64,000 bases of DNA from Verrucomicrobiota bacterium (GTDB lineage Bacteria; Verrucomicrobiota; Verrucomicrobiia; Verrucomicrobiales; Akkermansiaceae), in NCBI GenBank assembly GCA_004293285.1, contig RDYF01000049.1, positions 1-64,000 on the forward strand, read 5' to 3'. Positions 16,756 through 25,716 of the stretch are shown here, piece by piece. The stretch's first letter is position 1. The number at the start of each line of letters is the position of its first letter. A model generated the notes under the pieces. It worked only from the letters and a program-made list of their open reading frames with translations. It searched no databases and was not told the DNA's origin. The position numbers were made by a program, and so were the translations under genes.

Positions 16756-17015
16756 ATGTACTTTTCTCACAACGGGGATGGGAGGATTACCTTCATTGGC
16801 AGCAGTATGATCGAAAAATCCTGAACAAGATTAACCTACTCATTCAGGATATTTCTCGCGGCGATCCATATCAAGGCATCGGCAAGCCGGAGCCTCTCAA
16901 GCACGCTTTTTCTGGATATTGGTCGAGAAGGATCACCGACGAGCATAGGCTGATTTATCGGATTGCGAATGAAAGGATAGAAATTGCTCAAGCGCGCTAT
17001 CACTACAAAGAATAA
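16752..17015 (+). CDS. yoeB: YoeB-family mRNA interferase toxin
   Basis: The GTG start at 16752 yields MNVLFSQRGWEDYLHWQQYD, then KINLLIQDISRGDPYQGIGK, PEPLKHAFSGYWSRRITDEH, RLIYRI and the terminal RYHY. These match YoeB closely; the Glu, Arg, His and Tyr of the active site are all in place, so the toxin should be active. YoeB cleaves mRNA at the ribosomal A site. It is coupled to yefM just upstream. Confidence 0.94.
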   Translation: MNVLFSQRGWEDYLHWQQYDRKILNKINLLIQDISRGDPYQGIGKPEPLKHAFSGYWSRRITDEHRLIYRIANERIEIAQARYHYKE

Positions 17016-17466
17016 AGATGCCGAGCATTGCTGCATCGTAACACGGGCTAGCCTCTTTGTTTCCGCCTCATTCTCATCCAAGCCCGGCGATCAAAGTTGG
17101 TTCTCGCTCGTGGGTGCGCCAGCACTTAGACGATAAACTTGCGTGCTCCTTGACGTTCGCTCAGGGCGATCAAGCTAGGGAGCGAATCTCCCATGATAGG
17201 AACGCAAGCGGCCATCGAGGCTGGTTTTGACAGAATTTCCGAATTTTTCCGAATTTCGTCATGGCAATCATCCCGAGATTCACCAGTCCGATCTCGCTTG
17301 GTTCAGGTTTCTCGAAGATGAATCATCTCCTTCTCTGGTCATTCAGAAAATTCTGAAATTCTGTCAACTCGGCTTCCCTCCATCGAGACAAACGATTCTC
17401 CTTGGTCTGCCTGAAAGAGTCGCTAAGAAAATTGACATTATGCCGAGTATCGCGGAGACTTCTATC
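17016..17466. other. Intergenic region between the two toxin-antitoxin pairs, with one palindrome
   Basis: I see no supportable gene. An open frame runs from 17227 into the next antitoxin, but its first 80 codons show no family pattern. The palindrome TTCAGAAAATTCTGAA (17342-17357, 7-bp arms) is a possible operator. A short tandem TTTCCGAATTTTTCCGAATT lies near 17236. No attC-like site was found. Confidence 0.5.
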
Positions 17467-17673
17467 ATGAAGACGTTGACCGAAGTTCTCCCTGATGTGG
17501 ACCAGCTTTCCGAGGAGGAGCAGGCTGGTTTGGTTGCTCACCTGCTAGCCAACCTCAGAGGTGCTCCTTTGGGCCCCGACGACAAAGAGCTCGCGCGGCG
17601 GGAAGCTGAGATTGATGCGGGCACTGCAGAACTCATTACCTTCGATGAACTACGCAAGGCAGTAGGACGATGA
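17467..17673 (+). CDS. Addiction-module antitoxin (PF09720-like)
   Basis: The start at 17467 gives a 68-residue protein: MKTLTEVLPDVDQLSEEEQA, then GLVAHLLANLRGAP, a short acidic linker and REAEIDAGTAELITFDELRK. This is the usual size and pattern of the small 'putative addiction module component' antitoxins, whose C-terminal ITFDELRK segment docks on a RelE/ParE toxin. It is followed six bases later by the toxin gene. Confidence 0.85.
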   Translation: MKTLTEVLPDVDQLSEEEQAGLVAHLLANLRGAPLGPDDKELARREAEIDAGTAELITFDELRKAVGR

Positions 17674-17679
17674 GTAGGC

Positions 17680-17967
17680 ATGTCCTTTATTCATTCGGCA
17701 GTTCAAGCGGAGATTCGTGAAATTCTCGATTATTATGAGGGAATTTCCAGGCAGCTTGCCGACGATTTCTGGGAAGAACTCACAAACGCCTTCGAATATG
17801 CTAGGAGTTATCCGGAGCGTCATCACTTCGACGCCAGCGGAAGGCGCAGGAGCAATTTGAGCAGGTTTCCCTACCATTTCCTTTTCAGAACGAGTATTTC
17901 ACAGATCAAAGTTACAGTGGTTCGACACAATTCCAAACGTTCAAGTTACGGGAGTCGCAGAGAATAG
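17680..17967 (+). CDS. ParE/RelE-family toxin
   Basis: The 95-residue product has the ParE/RelE order: an N-terminal helix pair (AVQAEIREILDYYEGISRQL, ADDFWEELTNAFEYARSYPE) then strands RSNLSRFPYHFLFRTSISQI and VTVVRHNSKR. The preceding antitoxin confirms the assignment. Whether it acts on gyrase (ParE) or ribosomal mRNA (RelE) cannot be told from sequence. It forms the second toxin-antitoxin pair within 1.5 kb. Confidence 0.88.
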   Translation: MSFIHSAVQAEIREILDYYEGISRQLADDFWEELTNAFEYARSYPERHHFDASGRRRSNLSRFPYHFLFRTSISQIKVTVVRHNSKRSSYGSRRE

Positions 17968-18098
17968 ATACCAGCGAACAAGCCCTGCGTGGCAACACTC
18001 GAAGACACGAAATGTTGTCGACTACGACAATGCGATTCCCTCCGTGAAGCCATCTGGAAAAGGGCATGCAATCACCAGTCCCGCGGCGGATTCTGGGT

Positions 18099-19160
18099 TT
18101 AGTAGAGTTCCACCACATAGCCGATGCGCAGGCCGCCACCTTTGACGCGGACCCAGTAAATGCCCTTTTCGGCGGGCTTGGCGGGTTCGAAGTTGATGCC
18201 GTTCATCATGGACTTCGATATGTAATCAACGGCGATCGGTTTACCTTCGATTTCGCCCGACATCGGCAAGGGAGATTCGGGGCGCTTGGTGATGCGGAAC
18301 ACTTCCACGGTGATTTTTTTCAGTTCGGGCACGGGTTCGTGGAAATAGACCGACCAAGCATTGCCGTGCATGTATTCCAGCGGGAAAAAGCCGCGACCGG
18401 GATAAGTCCAGAAATCTTTGACCTTCGATGCACCGCTGCCATCCATGCACCACATCGCCGAATATTGTGCGCCAGCGGAACCGAAGCCGACTTTCCCCAT
18501 AGGCGGATTTAGGCACCATGCGCGGTGACCGCGTGCTTCGCGATTGTTGTCGCCAGAATCTTCGATGTATTGCGAGACAGAGTTGAGCATACTGCCGTCG
18601 CTGGCGAGATTGCAGCGGTCGGTGTGATGGCCGATATCGTGCGAGAGCCCGCCATGTCGTTCGCAGGCTTTGGCGGCTTGTTCGGCATTTTGCGAAAAAG
18701 TCGGATCACCCTCGACATCATAGGACAGGCCGCAGAGGAATCGATAGATGTTCAATTTTTTCACCGCTTCATGCACATCGCGCGAGAGACCTTTGGGCAA
18801 AGGTGTTTTTGCGATTTGTCGGATGCCGTCACGAATTTCTTGTTTGCTGCGGGGATAGAGTCGATTGGCAGCGATGTCTTCTGGATTTTGGACGCTTTTG
18901 TCATTGCCCGCGATCTTATCTTCGACGGAATCGACATCGAGCGAGGTGAGGTATTCGACATCAGCGTCACTGAGAACATCAAATGGGACCGCGGACTGAC
19001 GACCGTTCGCTTTGAGTTCCAGCAGGGCAAAGTCATCGCCGACCGAAATCACTTTCGCGACGATTTTGCGATCGCGTTGATCAGTAAAAGTCCGCCACTC
19101 CGTGGAGGCCAGGAGTGGCTGGATCAGGCAGAGGAGACCGATGAAAAGACAGCGGGTCAT
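18099..19160 (-). CDS. Secreted SHD1-CAP domain protein
   Basis: The ATG at 19160 starts a signal peptide (MTRCLFIGLLCLIQPLLAST). Residues 22-75 match the SLA1-homology-1-like module common in planctomycetes and verrucomicrobia (EWRTFTDQRDRKIVAKVISV, AVPFDVLSDADVEYLTSLD). The middle resembles a CAP/SCP domain: AEQAAKACERHGGLSHDIGH and RGHRAWCLNPPMGKVGFGSA. The C-terminal 90 residues are a beta-rich extension. The CAP family has diverse extracellular roles; the substrate is unknown. It has the same direction as the heme-binding gene upstream, 59 bases away. Confidence 0.72.
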   Translation of the reverse strand: MTRCLFIGLLCLIQPLLASTEWRTFTDQRDRKIVAKVISVGDDFALLELKANGRQSAVPFDVLSDADVEYLTSLDVDSVEDKIAGNDKSVQNPEDIAANRLYPRSKQEIRDGIRQIAKTPLPKGLSRDVHEAVKKLNIYRFLCGLSYDVEGDPTFSQNAEQAAKACERHGGLSHDIGHHTDRCNLASDGSMLNSVSQYIEDSGDNNREARGHRAWCLNPPMGKVGFGSAGAQYSAMWCMDGSGASKVKDFWTYPGRGFFPLEYMHGNAWSVYFHEPVPELKKITVEVFRITKRPESPLPMSGEIEGKPIAVDYISKSMMNGINFEPAKPAEKGIYWVRVKGGGLRIGYVVELY

Positions 19161-19218
19161 GCGTGGGTTACAGGCGAGCATGGCAAAAAGCTAGCCTGAG
19201 ATCGAGTTTCTGCAAGTT

Positions 19219-22200
19219 TCAACCGCCTTGTTGCTTCAGTGAGACAAGGTATTCCACCAGATCAGTGAACTCCTGTGTCGTCAGTCCTGCGGCGAGGCCG
19301 GCGGGCATCATGCTGGTGCCGGGATGCTGCTCTTCCTTGACATCGGCACGTTTGAATTCGGTGGCTGTGCCAGAAATGTCGCGCACGGTGATGACGCCAT
19401 CTTGTTCCGAAGTCACAAAGCCCATGCGCATGCTGCCGTCTTTCATAGGATCGACTGGATCAAGTAGTCGCGTTGGAATTTCGCACCAGCCGCGCCAAGG
19501 TACGGGCCCTTTTGGGCTGCAGCGGGATCGACACTGTGACAGGCGATGCAACCTTGACTGGTGTAAAGCTTGGCGCCATTGGCGACATCGCCTTTTTGGG
19601 TCATGGCGATGTTGGTGACTTCATCAACACTCAGCTCCGCCACTTTTTTACCAGTATGCTGCGTTTGTGTGGAGGCGATGGCGGCTTTCGCGGCCTTAGC
19701 GGCTTCAATCGTTTTTTTGTTGTCAAACGAAATGCCTGCTTCGATTTGCTTATCGAAACCGGGCAGCTTCATATCGGCCAGTGCGAGGAAGAACCCGACC
19801 TCTTGCGGATTTTGATCGGCAATCTGACGCACTTCCTTTTTCGCGGTCTCGGGGGCGAGCGGGGATTGCAAGGCTGTGAGCAGGGCGCGCCAGGCGACGC
19901 GGGAAGAGTTGTCGGCCGATTTTTTGGCAATGTCATTGAGCAAGGCGACTTCGCTGCTGCGCGCGGTGTCGTTGACAAAGTCATTGATCAGCGGGTCAGC
20001 GGCGGCATCGCGCTGGGTGTCGTCGAGCCATGCGGCGAGCACTTCAATGCGACGTTTGGTCGTTTCCTCCTTGGTGCGCAGAAGGGCTTGGTAGCACTCG
20101 ATGCGTTGTTTCCATGGGCGTTTGCCATCCTTGGCGGCATCGACCAAAACCGCAGCAGCGGCGGAGTCGACTTCCGTTTTGCTGAGTGCTTGCGTTACGG
20201 CATCGAGTCCTCCGAGTTGCAGCTTCGCGACATCGAGTCGATTTTTGGCAAAGACTTCGATCAGGTCCCTGCGTTGTGCTTCGGGAACGCGAGCGAAGTG
20301 TTTTTCCAGACCAGCTTTGATGCGTTCCGAGGCCGACCAAGTGATGGGCTCGAAGTAGGGACCGCGGTCATCGGGGCGGGTGTTCCACCACGATTGCAAG
20401 TCCCAGGGTTTTTCTTGGTGTATCAGACGTGCCAGCACGCTGAGAGAGCCGATGAGCAGGTTTTCATCCTTGGTGTTGGCGGCGATGGTCAGCAGGCCAT
20501 CGACCGTTTCATCCGAATGCAGTTGACGCAGTGCGAGGAGAGCGATGGGGCGGAGCTTGGCGTCATCGAGTGCCGCGAGGCAGGCCTTGTGGGCTTTGAG
20601 TTCAATCAGCGACTGCACGGCGATGTGCGGCAGCTGGTAGGATTCGTTTTGGGCGAATTGCGCACCTTTTTTCAGCTTGCTGGGATCGTTTTCGTAGGTT
20701 GCGGCGGCTGCCAAAATGGCAGGTGCATGTTCGGCTTTGCCAAGTCGAGCGAGACCGGTCAGCGCTTGGCGGCGTACGCGTGGATTGCTGTCGGTAAGTC
20801 CATCGAGATAGGGCTTCGCGGGAACATTGGCGAGTTCCTTCTTGCGGTCGGTCATCGCGCGCAGAGCAAACTCGCGGACCGTCGCATCAGCCGTCGCGCG
20901 GGCGAGGAAAGGATTCGCTTTCGCACCGAGCAATTGCTTGTAAGTGAAAATGGCGGCGACACGGGAGTAGAGCGAGAGCTTAGCGTCTTTGATGTAGCTT
21001 TCCAAAGCCGTCGCAAACACCGGCTTGGCACCGCGTTTGAGGACTTCCTGCTGCGTTTCCAGACGAGCCACAGCCGAATTCGAGACCACGCCTTTGATCA
21101 GATTGGCATCACTCAGTTTCTTCAAATCAGGAAATGGTGTGTGCTTGGCGCCGTCGACCACGACCTGTTGAACCAGGCCGACAGCTTTTCCGTCGCCCGA
21201 GTAAGAAAATCCACCATTGCGCCAGTCGGCCAGGTAAAGGCGCTGCGAGCCATCGACATCGATGTCGACGGCGCGAGCTTGGTCGTGAAAGACATCTTGG
21301 TCGGCGACATAAGTGGCTTCAAAGGGTTTGAGCGGATGGCGATGGAACTTGCCGGTAGTCCAGTCGCAGGTAAACAAAGTGTCACCATATCCTTCGGGGA
21401 AATTGGGCTCTTGCAGGTAGAGTCCGCCGGTGCCCGAGCCGCCGCCGTAGTCGGCCAACGGAGCAAGCATTTCCTCTTGGAAATTGTGATAAAACAGTGG
21501 ATAGCCGTGATTGGCGTATTGCACAAAGTGATGCAGGCGTGTGTTCCAGCCCTTGCCATCATTGGTGTTATCGCGCGCGAACATGTCGAGCGTCGGCGAG
21601 ATGGCGACATCACAAATGTTGCGGCAAAACAGCGCGTAAGGTTCCATTTCCGAGCCATCGGGGCGGACTCGCACCACGCCACCTCCCATCAGGGTGTAAA
21701 CCGTGCCATCGGCGCTCTTGGCGGCGGGCATGCCGAAGTCACCCACAGCCACGTAGAGCCAGCCGTCGATGCCCATGCGCACGCCATTGGTGGTGTGGTC
21801 GGCACCGCGCGGATGCTCGATGCCCCAGCCAAAGCCCTTGACTAGTTCTTTGCGATCTTCCGCCTTACCGTCTCCGTCTTTGTCGGTGAAAGCGGTAAGA
21901 TAAGGAGGGTGAATGATGTAGAGCGTGTTGCCAATGAAGTGACCGCCGCGTGGGGAATGGAGAGGGGTGACAAAATCCGTAAACTGATCGGCCTTGCCAT
22001 CGCCATTCGTATCGCGGCAGCGAATGACCTTGCCATAGCCTTCGACGTGACCGAGCGAGCCATTGGGGTCGGACGAGACATAGACATCGCCATTTGCGGC
22101 AGCAGAGAGGGCGGTGGGATAATTGACGTTAGGATACTCCGCATAAGTGTGAACGGAGAATCCTTGAGGGACGGCCATGGCCGAGCCAGTGAACAAAATG

Positions 22201-22226
22201 AGCCAGGAAGCGGCAGTAGGTTTCAT
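19219..22226 (-). CDS. PVC-type membrane-bound dehydrogenase / heme-binding protein, frame broken near 19442-19466
   Basis: The start at 22226 gives a signal peptide (MKPTAASWLILFTGSAMA). Then follow a six-bladed glucose/sorbosone-dehydrogenase-like propeller (GYGKVIRCRDTNGDGKAD, HPRGADHTTNGVRMGIDGWL, FTCDWTTGKFHRHPL), a HEAT-like helical region (PRVRRQALTGLARLGK), and a c-type heme site CIACH in the Pirellula/Verrucomicrobium heme-binding domain. The frame stops after KFQRDYLIQSIL. The expected ending (KDGSMRMGFVTSEQDGVITV through MMPAGLAAGLTTQEFTDLVE and YLVSL) continues in another frame to 19219. About ten residues of the usual DPN-to-TMKDG segment are missing at the junction. Such proteins are envelope redox enzymes of unknown substrate. 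Confidence 0.82.
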
Positions 22227-22364
22227 CGAGGAAAATACCAACTTTTTTTGCCAATTCTTTCAAGAAAATCATCTCCCACCCGTCATTTTCTGATGATGTT
22301 CAAGAGTCCGAAGGAGTTAGGCCGCCGATTTTCCTTCTTGTTGACTCTTCGCATGGATGTGGTC

Positions 22365-24509
22365 TTACGGCTCTCCCTGAGGGAAAATCTGGGAGATGCT
22401 GGATTCGATCCCTTCATCGACCCAGCGGTCGAGCGCCTGTTGCATGGCGCGACAGACTTCGGGGCGCTTGGTGGCGACGTCGTTTTCGCAGTGCTTGTCT
22501 TGCGCAATATGGTAGAGTCGATAGTGTCTTTTGCCTTCGGCCGTGGGGGTGAGAATGAGCTTCCAACGTTCCGTGCGCAGCATGCGTTCCTTGGCGTCGA
22601 TCAGCGGCTTTTCAAATTCGGGCCGCAGCACGAAGTGGTAGTCGTACTGATCATCGATGTAGGTCATCTGATCCATGGGCGGCAGAGCGGGGCGTTCGAT
22701 GCCATCGACACGAAACTGAATGAAGGGAAATCCGGTTTCGGCATAAAAAGGTCGGGATTTCGCACTCTGCGGTTGTTCGATCCAAGGTCGCAAACTTTGT
22801 CCCTGCCAAGAGGGAGGGACGGCGGCACCGCAGAGTTCGGCAAGAGTGGGGGCGAGGTCGATGCTTCGAACGATCTGCGGAAAGACCTGCGCTTTCTTTC
22901 CGGGAATGTGCATGACGAGCGGCACGTGATTGGTTTGATCGCCGCCGTTAAAGCTGAGACCGTGACCGAGCGTGGCACCAGGTTCATAGAGGTCATCGCC
23001 ATGATCTGAGTGGATGACGACAATGGTCCGTTGATCGAGTCCGTGTTTTTTGAGCGCATCGAGCACGCGCTTCACGCAGTCGTCGAATTGCCGCGTGCAG
23101 CCATCGTAAAGCGCAGAAATCTGCGCGGCATCGGCTGGGCTGAGTTGCTTCCACTTATCCTGCAAGTCCGTGCCGCCAATGAAGGCATCGATATCGAAAT
23201 CGACCGAATGACGATGCTTGCCGCGATAAGCGGGATCGGCAAACATTTGATGGTAAGGTGCTTGCGAGCGATAAGGAAGGTGATTGCAAGAATAAAAAGC
23301 AAACGTGAAAAACGGCTGTTTTTTCTGAGCCATCGAGGCGAGATGTTTTTCCAATCGGTCGGTGACGACATCAGGCGTGACGAACTGAGCGAACGATTCG
23401 ATTTGAGGGAAAAGTTGATAGCCGAGGGGGTGGTCAAAATAAAGTGGCACGATGAAATGAGCCATGATGACAGCTTGGCTCATGTAAATTTGAAAATTGT
23501 CGAAGGACGAGACCGAGATGGTTTCATGGCCTAGCGGCATGATTTCAAAAAAGCCCGCGCACCAGTCGCCGATGGCGGTGGTGTGGTAGCCAGCTTGGCG
23601 CAATTGCGTGGCGAGGGGTTGAGTGATCTGCTGCGTTTGTTCGATTTGCGATCGACTCGGGTACATGTTCCGAAGGCCATGTTGGTGGGGGTAGAGAGAG
23701 CTGTGCAGGCTCGTGTTCGACTCCAGGGTAGAGCCGATGGGAGTGAAGCAGTGCGTAAAAACCTGAGAGCGTGCGGCGAGGGCATCGATCGTGGGAGAGA
23801 CGCCATCGGCGGCGAGGCCATCGCGGCGTGGAGGTTGGTAGCCCGTAAATCCGAGTCGATCGCCTCGCAATGAATCCGAACCAATGATCAAGACATTGTA
23901 CGCGTCCGCTTGAGTGGCAGCGTGTGACGATGTCGGAGAAGAAGAAGCCAGATGAAGCGAATACGCCAAAGGGATGGAGCCCAAGATCAGCAGCGACCAA
24001 CGCTGACGCGGTCGTCGCAGCCAACTTTTGCTATGCCAGAAAAGAGCAAACACGGCGGCGGTGCTTGGCAAAACGACGAAGATGCCAAACTGCATCCATC
24101 CGGGGAGTCGAGCAACGGCATCCTGGCCCCAGAGGGCTGTGACATCGCTTTGAAAATACGGTCGCGTAGCGCTCAAGCGCAGCAAGAAAAACTGATGAAC
24201 CATCGTCAGGAACAGCGTGCAGCGCAGGGTAGACCAGAGCTTATGGGGCGAAAATCGGGATTCGATCAGATGCCACCAAGGCGAGAGAAAGAGCCAAGCG
24301 GCTGCTCCGAGAAGAGCGTAGGCCAGCAGGACATAGACATTTTCCCAGAACAAAAAGGCGAGGTGCTTTTCGCGTGCGAGGGCGCTGAATTTATTGTCCA
24401 TGCCGCCCGAGCGAAAAGCCAGGCGAGTGAGCCCGAGAACGTATTGATGCAGCAAAAAAATCAGAAGACCGAACCAAAAGGCCCGATTGCGGGTGATGGA
24501 GACTGGCAT
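22365..24509 (-). CDS. Membrane-embedded sulfatase-like hydrolase/transferase
   Basis: The N-terminal 190 residues contain about five hydrophobic segments (for example FWFGLLIFLLHQYVLGLTRL, FGIFVVLPSTAAVFALFW). Then comes an alkaline-phosphatase-superfamily domain: YNVLIIGSDSLRGDRLGFTG (metal Asp), SPTIDALAARSQVF, IGSTLESNTSLHSSLYPHQH, and IHSDHGDDL with GHGLSFNGGDQTNHVPLVMH. The formylglycine motif C/S-x-P-x-R is absent, so it is not a classic sulfatase; a Thr or Ser nucleophile as in phosphoglycerol or phosphoethanolamine transferases is possible. The domain should face the periplasm. It is preceded by the gene at 24513 with only three bases between, so they form an operon. Confidence 0.82.
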   Translation of the reverse strand: MPVSITRNRAFWFGLLIFLLHQYVLGLTRLAFRSGGMDNKFSALAREKHLAFLFWENVYVLLAYALLGAAAWLFLSPWWHLIESRFSPHKLWSTLRCTLFLTMVHQFFLLRLSATRPYFQSDVTALWGQDAVARLPGWMQFGIFVVLPSTAAVFALFWHSKSWLRRPRQRWSLLILGSIPLAYSLHLASSSPTSSHAATQADAYNVLIIGSDSLRGDRLGFTGYQPPRRDGLAADGVSPTIDALAARSQVFTHCFTPIGSTLESNTSLHSSLYPHQHGLRNMYPSRSQIEQTQQITQPLATQLRQAGYHTTAIGDWCAGFFEIMPLGHETISVSSFDNFQIYMSQAVIMAHFIVPLYFDHPLGYQLFPQIESFAQFVTPDVVTDRLEKHLASMAQKKQPFFTFAFYSCNHLPYRSQAPYHQMFADPAYRGKHRHSVDFDIDAFIGGTDLQDKWKQLSPADAAQISALYDGCTRQFDDCVKRVLDALKKHGLDQRTIVVIHSDHGDDLYEPGATLGHGLSFNGGDQTNHVPLVMHIPGKKAQVFPQIVRSIDLAPTLAELCGAAVPPSWQGQSLRPWIEQPQSAKSRPFYAETGFPFIQFRVDGIERPALPPMDQMTYIDDQYDYHFVLRPEFEKPLIDAKERMLRTERWKLILTPTAEGKRHYRLYHIAQDKHCENDVATKRPEVCRAMQQALDRWVDEGIESSISQIFPQGEP

Positions 24510-24512
24510 GAT

Positions 24513-25649
24513 CTAGGGAGACGAAGACTTAGGAGCATCCGCTCGGATGTAGCTGTCGCTCACAATTTTTTGGATCACGACTGCGTGTTTTACTTTAGAG
24601 TCGGACGGGATCATGAGAGTTGCGATGACAAAAGGAGATTGCTTCTCCAGGGCCGCCTCGATGATGCGGTGTTCTTCGCTATTGCGAATGACATAGCCGA
24701 AGAGTACTTCATCATAGCCCTCCGCGGTGACGCGGTAGGAAGCCCAGCGCGATTCATCGACAAATTCACCCACATAATAGGGGGTCGGGTAGAGAGAAAT
24801 GCGAAAATCGAGAGCACGCAGAGGGCGTTTCTGAGTGTATTCCGACCATGGCATGGGTTGATAGTGCACGTGAGTTTCCCAATCGATGCGGACTTCGGTT
24901 TCGGAGATTTGTTCGAGAAAGATCCATTCCCTTTTTTGATTTTTTTGAATGGCGAGAACTCTCCAGAAATTTCGATCCCCTTGGGTAAAAAATGTAAAGC
25001 TGGTGATCAGATCGCATTTTTTCGATTCGATCGGATGCTTTGCGTAGTATTGTTCCATCATGGCCCGTGTTTCCTCGGGATGGCGAACGTAGCGGAGTTT
25101 TTCTTCGATCGTGGGAGCAAGGTAGTATTGGCGAATGGTGCGTTGAATGCTTTTGACCAAGAGTTCGGCCGTGCGCACTTCCGTTTCTACATTTGTGATG
25201 ACGTTGCGCTTGACTGATTTTTGAGCGTCCTCGACATGGTGATTGCGGCGGATCAGCAGGACGATGGCCGTAGCGGATAGCAGGACGCAGAAGCAAATCA
25301 CGGCGACCATGCCAGCGGGCAAGTTTTTGGCTTGGGTGGTCCAGGTATTTTCGATGGCATCAGGATCATGACTGCTGGGGCGCATGATTTCATCGATATT
25401 GTATTCTTGGCTTTTCCCATCAAAAGCGCGGTGGCGTTGAACGGGGGCGGGGGACGTGGGCAATTCCACCGGTTTGGCGGGCTTGGCCTCTTCTTCGACG
25501 ACACGCAACGTAACGGTTGCAATCTGTCCTTGGCGTGCGTGGTTGGGATAATGTTGTTTGTGAATCTGATCAAGACGGACGGGCCCCCGGGCGGGGGGGC
25601 GATCATTCCCTGTGGGGGTAAGTTTGATGATCGGTTCTTCTTGATTCAT
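24513..25649 (-). CDS. Single-pass membrane protein of unknown function, paralog of 7048-7818
   Basis: The start at 25649 (MNQEEPIIKLTPTGNDRPPA) was preferred to 25703, because the latter would overlap the start of the divergent glycosyltransferase. A Pro-rich cytoplasmic N-terminus (about 130 residues) is followed by one transmembrane helix (AGMVAVICFCVLLSATAIVL) and a 240-residue outer domain. The latter shares with the gene at 7048 the YY-G-F-D-E-W and VLFGYVIR elements. It is not a known family to me. It lies three bases ahead of the membrane sulfatase-like gene, suggesting a joint role at the envelope. Confidence 0.7.
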   Translation of the reverse strand: MNQEEPIIKLTPTGNDRPPARGPVRLDQIHKQHYPNHARQGQIATVTLRVVEEEAKPAKPVELPTSPAPVQRHRAFDGKSQEYNIDEIMRPSSHDPDAIENTWTTQAKNLPAGMVAVICFCVLLSATAIVLLIRRNHHVEDAQKSVKRNVITNVETEVRTAELLVKSIQRTIRQYYLAPTIEEKLRYVRHPEETRAMMEQYYAKHPIESKKCDLITSFTFFTQGDRNFWRVLAIQKNQKREWIFLEQISETEVRIDWETHVHYQPMPWSEYTQKRPLRALDFRISLYPTPYYVGEFVDESRWASYRVTAEGYDEVLFGYVIRNSEEHRIIEAALEKQSPFVIATLMIPSDSKVKHAVVIQKIVSDSYIRADAPKSSSP

Positions 25650-25716
25650 CGGCGCACGACCAAGGTATCCGAAAATCGCTATCGACGCAATCCAACAGAA
25701 CATGATAAATTCGTTT

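Noticed and set aside
17016-17466. The inter-TA region considered as an integron attC site
   Set aside because: No GTTRRRY/RYYYAAC pair or long imperfect palindrome was found, and no integrase is present.
19473-21845. A 790-codon plus-strand frame opposite the heme-binding dehydrogenase
   Set aside because: The opposite strand has clear propeller, HEAT and CxxCH motifs. The plus-strand product has none and matches the pattern of antisense shadow frames.
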